Shown: positions 55,276 to 64,000 of the stretch, piece by piece | Layout: every line of letters begins with the position of its first letter | How positions within the stretch are numbered: the first letter of the stretch is position 1 | DNA from: Deroplatys truncata | Lineage: Eukaryota > Arthropoda > Insecta > Mantodea > Mantidae | Length of the DNA: 64,000 nucleotides | Reading direction: 5' to 3' | NCBI GenBank assembly: GCA_030765065.1 | Contig: CM060986.1 | Span: forward strand, 81,523,573-81,587,572 | Made by a program: the position numbers and the translations under genes | Notes under the pieces: model-generated | The model's database searches: none | What the model was told of the DNA's origin: nothing | What the model saw: only the letters and a program-made list of their open reading frames with translations

Positions 55276-55860
55276 TATAATAATAAGTATATTATATACA
55301 ACGCAGTTTGAGGATATACTTGCTTTAATCTCAGCTCCGTGGCCGTCTATGCTAGAATCAAAATGTTTGAAAACGTTAACTTGTTTACTAAACTGTATAC
55401 ACAAGCCAACAAGTGATCTGAGCCATATTCATATTAAAGCTCTGTGTGGTTTGGACGAGTATAAAGCAAGCTGATTAAAACAAACCACTAACAAAACCAA
55501 ATACCTGTTTGCAAACAATATCCGCCATAGAACAGCACGCCGACGATGTGGAAAACATGAAAAATCAAGAGTGGTGCTAGCAGCATAAGCAAACATAATA
55601 TAATTAGCAAACAATTTCACTCTTACACAAAATATGCATCGTAATATGTTATGGTGCGGTGTTTATACGGTGTTGTATCAAAACCTACGCCACATACCCA
55701 GACTTTCTATTAGCGGAATTCATTATAAAATTGAATACAATGCACCTGTGAATATCTTTGGGACAACAGCTTTCATGTGCTAGAGTATAATACAATATAT
55801 AATATATAATACAATCCATATTTCAATCAGGCGCTACTATAAATGCGTTTATGAAATAGT
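55276..55860. other. Gene-free region
   Basis: AT-rich sequence with no gene or repeat I can support. Confidence 0.35.
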
Positions 55861-55864
55861 AACA

Positions 55865-55998
55865 GGTATTACTTTCTCTACTACGTATAATAACTAGGGA
55901 AAGTATTGCATTCCACCCAAAAATTCGATACCGTGATTTCACAGGAAATACGTGTTTTGAGGTGCACTGAATGCATATAAAGCATTTTTGGAAACATC

Positions 55999-56052
<54 letters not shown>

Positions 56053-56690
56053 CAGCATAACTCAGAAACGAACAGTCGGAAAAAACACTTCGTATTTAGG
56101 TTCAGTATCTTCCAGAGATGCGACACGAAGGTTGTCAAGAAAATCCCACCTCAGATTACCCTTTACATGGAACATTTTTCGAAAATTTTAATTTTCTCAA
56201 TAATGGCTCTCACGAGTTTGAATAAAATACCATAAGTTTAAGAATTTTTATGGGAAATGAATTCTATAACTGGAATTTTCTGGGAATTCTCCAAAAGTAT
56301 TCTTCATTGTGAACGGCTTCTGCATAATTGGTAAACCTTAAGACATAGACAAAATTTTACTGCACCAAAAATGTATATCGCGTTAAAATACACAATTTAT
56401 ATCCTACACACTTTTTTGTTGAGTGAACCATTTTCGAGATATTGCTTGTTATTCCCTTAAATTTTCCAATACTCAAATGGGAATTCGTTATTCATTTTTT
56501 TTCTTGGATATTCAAAGAGTATTAGTCTGTGGCAAAGAGAATGGTGCTGCATATAGCAACCAGCTATTAAGATATATGTCTTTGCTTAAAGGCTACTGTT
56601 TTTCTATATTGCCCTTGCAAATACAAAACAAGGGGAACATAGTAGGCCTTAAGCGATAGTCAAATACTTTTAGAACTGATCGCTATGTGT
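55865..56690 (-). repeat. ACTTTCTCTAC-ended family copy, reverse orientation, with long (GT)n
   Basis: It starts TTACTTTCTCTACTACG at 55868, has (GT)n at 56003-56050, then AACAGCATAACTCAGAAACG, GAGATGCGACACGAAGGTTG and GTGAACCATTTTCGAGATAT. The distal end is lost near 56690. Confidence 0.8.
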
Positions 56691-56964
56691 AAAATGTAAT
56701 TCTCTTTGCATGTCAAGAACATAAAAATATTCTTTGAGCGTAAGAGAAATGATAACGTAGTAACGGTCAAAATGATATTTGTAACACAAGCAAGTATACC
56801 GAAAACCAAAACAGAGAGCAAGATATGATTATATACGAACGGAAGTACTGATGTGTGTGGATAAAGCAAAGTGTGATTATAAACGAGCGGAATTGCACTC
56901 GGATAAGGCTAAAATTGAGGTACAAGTGAGGCAGCACGTGTTTCCAGCAAGCAGTAAGCTAGAA

Positions 56965-57870
56965 GAAAAAAATCTGATGTGATACATTCACTTTACTATC
57001 CCTAGCCTCTATTGTTTATTAGTGGGTATACAAAATATTTTTACTTAAGCTTATCACTTTCTCTAATACGTATAGTAAGTAGAAATATTGCATTTCACCT
57101 AAAAATTCGATATTTCATCGGAAATACATGCTTTGAAGCCCCATAATGCAAAAAGCATTTTTAAAAAAGGGCCCGTATGTGTGTCTGCGAACAGCGTAAC
57201 TCAAAAACAAAAAGTCGGATAAATACCAAACTTGGTATTTAGATTCAGTATTTTTAAAAGATGCGACACGAAGATTTTCAAGAAAATTCCCCCATTCCAG
57301 ACTACCCTTTACATGGAATATCTTTCGAAGTTTTTTTTTTCTCTCAGAAATGGCACTAAAAATTTTGATCAAAATATCATATTTTAAGACACTTTCATGT
57401 CAAATGAAAGGCATATCTAGATTTTTCTGGGAATGTCCCCAAAAATCGTCTGCATTCTGAATGAATTTTACATAACCGGTAAACCGTAAGAGAGAAACAA
57501 AATTTTACCACTAAACACACAATTTATGTCATATACATTTTTTGTGTGGAGTGAACCATTTCCGACATATTCCTTGTTATTTGTTTTAATTTTCCAATAC
57601 TTATGCTTTTTCTCAAATGGGAATTCGTTGTACGTTTTGTTTTTTTTTTCTTTTCTTTTTGTATGCCCTGGGCATGCAAAGAAAATGGAATGCTCCACAT
57701 AGCAACCAGCTTTAAAATATTTGACTATCGCTTAAAGCTTACCAATTCCCCTTGCATCTGCAAGAAAATTAGCAATAAGATTAACATCTCGTTTAACATG
57801 AAGCATATGGAGAATAAGCGTTTGTAAAAATAGTTTGTACAAGGGTAGAGAAAGTCATGTGAGTGAACAC
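56965..57870 (-). repeat. ACTTTCTCTAC-ended family: forward start abutting a reverse copy
   Basis: 56965-57056 is the start of a forward copy (TCTGATGTGATACATTCACT, TTTATTAGTGGGTATACAAA). At 57057 it switches to a full reverse copy (CTTTCTCTAATACGTATAGT to AAGGGTAGAGAAAGTCATGT near 57865). The reverse copy therefore seems inserted into the forward one, close to its terminus-like sequence. Confidence 0.7.
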
Positions 57871-58047
57871 ATCAGATTTTTTTGTTATAATTTCATCGAA
57901 TTATGTTGATAGAATAATCCACTTCTCCGGATAGTGTGCCTTGGTTCAAACAAAGCGCTTTTTTTGGTTTCATTTATACTAGCCATGTTCTAACTACTAG
58001 GTCTCATTGACAGACTCTAAAACAACTCATATGCTGCTGTTTCCTAG

Positions 58048-58169
58048 CCTCCTCCTCCTCCTCCTCCTCCTCCTCCTCCTCCTCCTCCTCCTCCTCCTCT
58101 TCCTCTTCCTCTTCCTCTTCCTCTTCCTCTTCCTCTTCCTCTTCCTCTTCCTCTTCCTCCTCCTCCTCC

Positions 58170-58204
<35 letters not shown>

Positions 58205-58322
58205 CTCCTCCTCTTCTTCCTCTTCTTCCTCTTCTTCCTCTTCTTCCTCTTCTTCCTCTTCTTCCTCTTCTTCCTCTTCTTCCTCTTCTTCCTCTTCTTC
58301 CTCTTCTTCCTCTTCTTCCTCT

Positions 58323-58360
<38 letters not shown>

Positions 58361-58424
58361 TTCCTCCTCTTCCTCCTCTTCTTCCTCTTCCTCTTCTTCT
58401 TCTTCTTCTTCTTCTTCTTCTTCG
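58048..58424. repeat. Polypyrimidine (CCT/CTT)n tract with periods 3, 6 and 9
   Basis: About 377 bases of pure C/T on the plus strand. Blocks in order: (CTC)n, (TTCCTC)n, mixed CTC, ~15 units of the 9-mer CTCTTCTTC, further 6/9-mers and (TTC)n. All six frames are open across most of it, so the long frames encoding poly-Glu, poly-Leu/Phe or poly-Lys/Arg are artefacts. Confidence 0.97.
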
Positions 58425-58565
58425 CTATCAATGATTAAGCTTGCAGCCTGTTCCAACTTCACACCAGCCATCTCTTCCTAAATCGTCCGTTGATCCAAAG
58501 TTTACTTACTCCTCGACAGGCAGACCACTGACCCAAATAAGTCCAACAGAGAGCAGGGTAATCAG

Positions 58566-59474
58566 TTAAGGGGACAAGGTAGGCTGAACAAATGAAAATT
58601 ATACTTTAAGTGTGTTAAATTACCACTGCTCTTAATGTTCTGAATGTTTTTTTCCTGACATTTTTACGAATTTTTCTATATATCATGACAATTATTTCAA
58701 GTGGTTGTTTGCATTGATAGCTTATGTAGTTGAGTGCGTAAAAATTATTTCATTCAGCATGTGAATTCATGTACCTTTTTCTCTAATACTGCTTACCATA
58801 CAGAATCGCACTTTTGCATGCTTGTTGCAGTATAATCAGCTATCTTCTGAACATCAATTATTTATTTATGTATATCAATTCACTAGAAATTGAAAAAAAT
58901 TATTTGCAAAGTAAGTAAAAGTTTGGAAAATTTGCAACGTTGTTGCTTTCTTAATATCACTAATACTTATTATAAAATTAGAAAGTCTCAGAAAGTTTAA
59001 TCATGTGCTGTATACCTGTACTGAAAATTTCAGCTTTCTACCTCTCATACTTTCTGAGAAAACGGTACATAAGTATCCAAAAATGTTTTGCGAAAACTGA
59101 ATTTAAAGTTTGAAAATTAAAATTCTGACACACTTCGGTGCTTTCCAGGGTCATAATCACCTGCACCTTCATTTCTCGATTGCTTCAGCTTCTTTGATTG
59201 CCTTTTCTTGGTCCTGGCCTCTTGTGTTAATTGCTGAACTGCTTGCTGGGCATGATACAGTCGTTATTTGTTGAAAGATACAAAAATGCTCTAAAAAGGG
59301 GCGTTATATGATAACATTAAAGGAATGCAGACTGACATTTAAATGGATTTAAATGTCTTAAGAACCTCTTAACCCACAAAAAGTAAATATTTTCTGAAAC
59401 TTCCGAGATTTTATTAGTCCTAAAACAAACAAAAATGTGATTTTTGACCATTTAAGAGTACCTTGTCCTCTTAA
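58566..59474. mobile_element. TTAA-flanked DNA transposon, copy A (non-autonomous)
   Basis: Ends are TTAAGGGGACAAGGTA at 58566 and, reversed, TTAAGAGGACAAGGTA at 59474. TTAA termini or target sites suggest a piggyBac- or Kolobok-type element. A partial second copy lies at 63158-64000 in the same orientation. There is no full transposase. Confidence 0.82.
59150..59290 (-). pseudogene. Conserved peptide relic inside the TTAA element
   Basis: On the minus strand one frame reads LYHAQQAVQQLTQEARTKKR, then QSKK, KQSR and EGAGDYDPG. The second copy (63750-63885) encodes nearly the same peptide with conservative changes, although the DNA differs. It may be the tail of the ancestral transposase. It has no start codon. 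Confidence 0.5.
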
Positions 59475-59715
59475 AGAAGAAGAAACATAACTGTTGGCAT
59501 TCCTTGACTGATCCGGCGATACCCAGTATCCACCTGTCTCACTAGCATTCTCTGTTCCAGTCGCACTGGTCATAATTCTGCCAAATCCTTGTTCTATACG
59601 GTCAACGTTTTAGCCTAATTCGCTGCTTGGAGCTAGGGCGTCAGCGTACTTAATTGCTTTCCTGACTTCCATGGTTTTCCCTAATGAATATTACAGTGTT
59701 TTAATTCTGTTATAT

Positions 59716-60197
59716 TGTTACATACTGGGACTAGGGCCAATAGGTTTTACAGCTAAAATATTAAGTTTTAATTACCCCAGCATGCACATTGGAGACGAAG
59801 CTGCAGAGACAGCAAGAGGACCAGAACTTTGAACATCACATTCCAGTGTAGGCGTGGTATAGTTATAACAAAATACACATTAAACACTTTAACTGTGGTT
59901 TATTCAATAAAAAGACGGTGCTCCTGCATCGCACACAAAAGAGATAAAGAAAGAAATGAGGGGAGATACTACACACACGAGCTACATTCCCACTCTTCAC
60001 ATACAACCGCACTCACTCGACTCTCAAACCAAAGTGACGCTAACACAACACAAAGAAAAGTAACGCTAACCTATTCCCCCTCTCCAACCCTGACTAGACC
60101 CGCTAGCTGTAACTGGAGAGCGTCATGCTGTCACCAATACGACGCTATAATGTGTCTGGCATGACAATAGCTACTAATTACCTAATACGCCACAATA
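59716..60197 (+). repeat. LTR-like dispersed repeat, copy D
   Basis: It starts TGTTACATACTGGGACTAGG, holds ACCCCAGCATGCACATTGG and CATACAACCGCACTCACTCG, and ends ACGCCACAATA. It is the closest partner of copy A. Confidence 0.75.
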
Positions 60198-60199
60198 TT

Positions 60200-61115
60200 T
60201 ATAATACATAGTTACTGTAATAATTCTATGTTTTATAATGTCAGTGTGTTTATACGGTGGATGGTGCCCCCTTATAAAACCTATAAACATGTTTCAGTTC
60301 CAATTTCATCACTCCTTCCCCAGTCCAGCTGTACATCCCTGCATGTACCACTTTGCTCGCTGTCCGTCTATGAAAAATCGATAAGGAACGAGGAGAAACG
60401 ATTTAGCAGTCTATTCACGCCACCACGATTTCAATTAGCAGTCTGTCCTACGCTTTACGTTTTACCAAGAGGCCTATGAAAGCTAAATGTTCTGCCGCGC
60501 ATCATTTACGTTATAACGCATTCTAGACACTCTTAAATCTGAAGCGCTGTAATATTACGTGAAAGTTAATCACAACAAGGTTAGCTTGACTGACCACATC
60601 TCCTTATGTACGAGGAAATTGCCTAAAGCCGTCCCTTCTGACTCGATATTTAAATAACTCATCAGCATGGAATGTTGATGTAATGCAATTTCACAAAGCC
60701 GCATTGCGCACACAGGGAATGACCCAGGGACAGTACCCCCCCTCAAGAGAGCCATTTGCCGCATCCTGCCTCGTCGACCTGTCTGAATAATGCCTGCATT
60801 AAATGCATATTCATTACCTCAGAGAAATTACGTGTTAAATTGTGGATTCTCCCACGAAATTTGCCACTGCTGAAATGCTCGGGGATCTTTAAATTATGCA
60901 TCTTTGACATCATACTATCAGATTTATTCAGAATCTAGCAAGTTGCTAATTTTGCAAAACACACGCAATAGATAACCCCACTTCTGCTGTAGTTGAGGGG
61001 AGGCAGATTGATCACAGGGATTCATTAAATTATTGCAGCATCACTCATGCAGTGTCCATTTTTCCTACTGCCCTTATGGAAGTTTCAGGCGTTTGGTATA
61101 ACATAAAAGAAGGAA
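60200..61115. other. Gene-free region
   Basis: No supported gene or recognised repeat; mixed-composition sequence. Confidence 0.35.
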
Positions 61116-61119
61116 AACT

Positions 61120-61925
61120 GAAGAATCTGTTGTTACATTCACATGACGTTCTCTCCGCAATCTTACACAAACTATTCTTACAAAGGTTTATTTTTCCTTC
61201 CTATGTTTCCTTCAGATAAACGTTTGCAGAAATAGCTTCATTATATATTTAGTGAACCTACACGAGGAATACAGGAGACTAAAGTGATAGCTGAATTAAA
61301 ATAAAAAAAATTGTCGCTATACATTGGCTATATAGCCACTGTGACTAACACTTCAAAAATTATGTAGTTTTGAAAATTCAAACCAACAGCAACGAATATA
61401 TCCGAAATACTTAATGCTACAAAAAGATGCATTCAACATAAATTATCTGTCTTAACGAAAACTACTTTTTAATATGCTACGCTTTTATCAGTCTGTTAGT
61501 ATTTGTCAGTTACACAAAATTATTCAAAATTATTTCAGAATAAAGCTTCACAGTTATTCGCAGAAAATTCGAGATTTACATACACTTTATTGGCGAAACA
61601 AATATCTTAACATGGAATATTCTAATCAAAATAATTGGAGACAATTTTACTAAGTAAAAAGTAATGAAAATTTTTCCATATAAAGTGGGGCTTGGGGAAT
61701 AGGAGATTATATTGAAAATCTTTGCGTCGCATCTTCGCAAGTTGATCTTAAAACACCAGTTCGGTGTTTATTCCATATTTCATTCCGAGTTATGCTGTCC
61801 ACACAAACGCTTGGATCTTTATCGAGCGTTTTTTCTTTCAGGGAACCTAAAAATAAGCATTTTGATATAGACGTTTTGGGTGGAATATAATCCTCTAGCT
61901 ACTATAGCTAGCAACAAAAATTAGG
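61120..61925 (+). repeat. ACTTTCTCTAC-ended family copy, diverged
   Basis: It starts TGTTACATTCACATGACGTT, holds TTTGCAGAAATAGCTTCATT and TTTGCGTCGCATCTTCGCAA, and fades near AGCTACTATAGCTAGCAAC. The (CA)n tract is not expanded here. Confidence 0.65.
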
Positions 61926-61962
61926 CGTACTCTGAGCTATAACAATGAGATGTATACTTAAG

Positions 61963-62560
61963 CAACCGAGCGGGATGGCTCAGGCGGTAACGTCTGTGGC
62001 CGCATTTGGGAGGTCCCGGATTCGATCGCCCACTCTGACTCATGGGTTTTTTCGGGGGGGCGGGTTTCCCAGGCCGTCAGGCGAATGCTGGAGTGGTTTC
62101 GTTCATCCCCCAAATTTCCTGCCCCTCCTGACCCATTCATTTCATACATATTTCACCCCGTTTGGTCTATTTCAGGATTAGAAGTGTCGATGATGTTTCG
62201 GTGCAGCGTGGTAGGGAAAAAGTATGCTCTATATGAACCTTCTCCGTCCCTCGGTCTTCGGCTGGCTAGCTGCCGGGGTATAAGAACCACTCCTTGGGGG
62301 GCGGGAGGAGCGTTGGAGCACAGTCGCCGGTCTGCTTGTCCGATCTCTGGGGCGTCGGTATCTGGAAACAGTAGGGACCCTGTTATTGCTGTGCCGACAC
62401 TCCTGGTTCCAGCCGCCAGGTGTCTCGATTCACCTCATCCCTCCCTCCTGGGGGCACCCCCTCGTGGGGCATCAATAAAATAACCTCATTCCTGGATTGG
62501 TGCCGAATCCTCTCCGCTTCACGAACCAGTTCCAGTCCAATCCAATACTTAAGTAACACA
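61963..62560 (+). mobile_element. Long GC-rich SINE (family S1), copy 4
   Basis: The head is ACCGAGCGGGATGGCTCAGG (A-box region), then GGTCCCGGATTCGATCGCC (B box). The ~500 bp GC-rich body has TCATGGGTTTTTTCG, TATTTCAGGATTAGAAG, CCTCGGTCTTCGGCTGGC and an end near CCAGTCCAATCCAATAC. Confidence 0.8.
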
Positions 62561-62699
62561 TATAATTGCAAAACCCAAACTGGACTTCTTAAAGAAACTA
62601 TAGATCAAAATAAAGCCTTTTTCCAATTTAAAAAGCAATATATTTAATAATTTGAACCCATGAGAAGATATTGAAATAAAATATATTGGATCAAAATGA

Positions 62700-63150
62700 A
62701 GCATTGCATAAAACTGATAGGGTCCATAAATTATTATAAAACGTATTGCGATAGAAACTTTACACAAAATACACTAAACCATATTTATACGGACGGATTC
62801 CTCCTATATAGTGAAGAATCTGGAACAGGGGGAATGTGCATATTATTTTCTTTCTATAAAAGGGTTGTGGGAGCTAGTACGCAGTCTAACTGTGAAATAG
62901 AAGCTACGTATATACATTCAACATATTGTACTCTACAGACAAAATGAATGTAATAATGGTGTAATATGATCAGATTCTACAGTCTGCTACTCGATACTAT
63001 AACAAAAACTATCAAAAATGGCAAAAGTATTGTTTAAATTCAAAACCTCAGGTACAATATATTACAATGGTTTTCAGCTCACTCAAAGAGGAGGAAATTA
63101 TAGATATGAAACAGACAATGATGCGCTTTTAACGCTTAAAAATATTACTA
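62700..63150 (+). mobile_element. Non-LTR retrotransposon relic (RNase H domain)
   Basis: The open stretch around 62785-62930 reads IYTDGFLLYSEESGTGGMCI...CEIEATYI, the first part of an RNase H domain (YTDGS..., then an acidic EIEAI motif) of an I-like non-LTR element. Reverse transcriptase is absent. The relic is cut by the TTAA element at 63158. Confidence 0.7.
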
Positions 63151-63157
63151 AATCCTG

Positions 63158-64000
63158 TTAAGGGGACAAGGTAGTCTGAACGCATGGGAATTACACCTCA
63201 AGTGTGTTAAATTACAACTGCTCTTAAAGTGCTCAATAGTTTTTCCTTAAATTGTTATATATTATTCTATAAATTATGATAATTATTTCAAGTGGTTGCT
63301 TGCATTGGTAGCTTATGTAGTTCAGTCCGTGAAATTATTTCATTCAGCCGAAAAATAATAAAATTTATTCTTAAAACATGTTAATTCATGTACCTTTTTC
63401 TCTGATACTATCTCTTAGTCTAATTAGCTATCTTCTGAACCTCAATTATTCAGTTATATATACCACTTCACTAAAAACTGAAAAAAAATATTATTTGTAA
63501 AGTCAAAAAAGTAAAAATGTGGAAAATTTGCCATGTTGTTGCTTTCTTAATATCACTAATATAAATTATAAAATTATGATTGTGGTTCAGAAAGTTTAAC
63601 TTGTGTTGTATACGTGTACTGAAAATGTCAGCTCTCTACCTCTCATACTTTGAGAAAAAGTTACATAGGTATACAAAAATGTTGTTTTGAGAAAACTGAA
63701 TTTAAAGTTTGAACATTAAAATTCTGACACACTTCAGTACATTCCAGGGCCATAATCACCTGCACCTTCAATTCTGGATTGCTTCGGCTTTTTTGATTGC
63801 CTTTTCTTGGTCCTGGCCTCTTCTGTTAATTGCTGAACTGCTCGCTGGGCATGATACAGTCGTTCGTTGTTGAAATATACAAAAATGTTCTAAAAAGGGG
63901 CGTCGCATGATAAATTTAAAGCACTGACATTTAAATGGTATTTAAATGTCTTAAAAACCCCTTAACCCACAAAAAGCATATAGTTTCTGAAACTGGAAAT
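63158..64000. mobile_element. TTAA-flanked DNA transposon, copy B, cut by window end
   Basis: It starts TTAAGGGGACAAGGTAGTCT at 63158 and follows copy A (58566-59474) to the window end, with substitutions and short indels, including an insertion near 63345-63380. The right terminus is outside the window. Confidence 0.82.

Noticed and set aside
58004-58471. A 155-residue poly-Glu frame and matching poly-Leu/Phe and poly-Lys/Arg frames
   Set aside because: These are products of a pure CCT/CTT tract, which lacks stop codons in all frames. There are no non-repeat flanks that look coding.

Overview
The window is eukaryotic nuclear DNA from a repeat-rich animal, most likely an insect. It is AT-rich, shows no host gene I can recognise, and carries mariner-type transposons, several tRNA-headed SINE families, 5'-truncated non-LTR retrotransposon relics and long microsatellites. 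A large polyneopteran genome (cockroach, termite or stick insect) would fit, but the species cannot be fixed by eye.

Positions 1 to about 10.6 kb hold most of a Polinton/Maverick (adintovirus-like) element, a virus-like transposon integrated in the host genome. Its left end lies outside the window. Layout: protein-primed DNA polymerase B (+, broken by one frameshift); a tight minus-strand block of packaging ATPase, fibre-like protein, conserved Polinton protein and DDE integrase with chromodomain; a plus-strand virion block of phospholipase A2-like protein, adenain-type protease, penton, a 49-residue Arg-rich peptide and the double-jelly-roll major capsid protein; then a minus-strand accessory region with a 155-residue unknown protein and a four-exon spliced gene for a Cys/His-rich protein. 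The two blocks diverge from an ~80 bp region with TATA boxes pointing both ways. Neighbouring frames touch or overlap by 1 to 17 bases. The element looks young: only the polymerase frameshift and a lost protease ATG are visible as damage.

The best candidate for something undescribed is the spliced gene at 9358-10450. Three GT-AG introns, all in the same phase, join four open segments. Its first two exons carry the same C-x4-H-x3-C-x5-H-x8-C-x3-C pattern with identical spacing, suggesting a duplicated exon encoding a metal- or disulphide-bound module.

From 10.6 kb to the end the window is layered repeats. A ~0.9 kb family bounded by the short inverted repeat ACTTTCTCTAC appears at more than a dozen places in both orientations and carries a (CA)n tract at one fixed internal site. 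Other families are a 550-600 bp GC-rich SINE (four copies), three or more shorter tRNA-headed SINEs, an LTR-like ~500 bp family (four copies), a ~1.1 kb inverted pair with a tRNA-like segment, a TTAA-flanked DNA transposon (two copies), a mariner (53988-55275), a transposon with ~90 bp inverted repeats (36196-37551), four LINE 3' relics and a ~380 bp polypyrimidine tract. Boundaries of old repeats are approximate.
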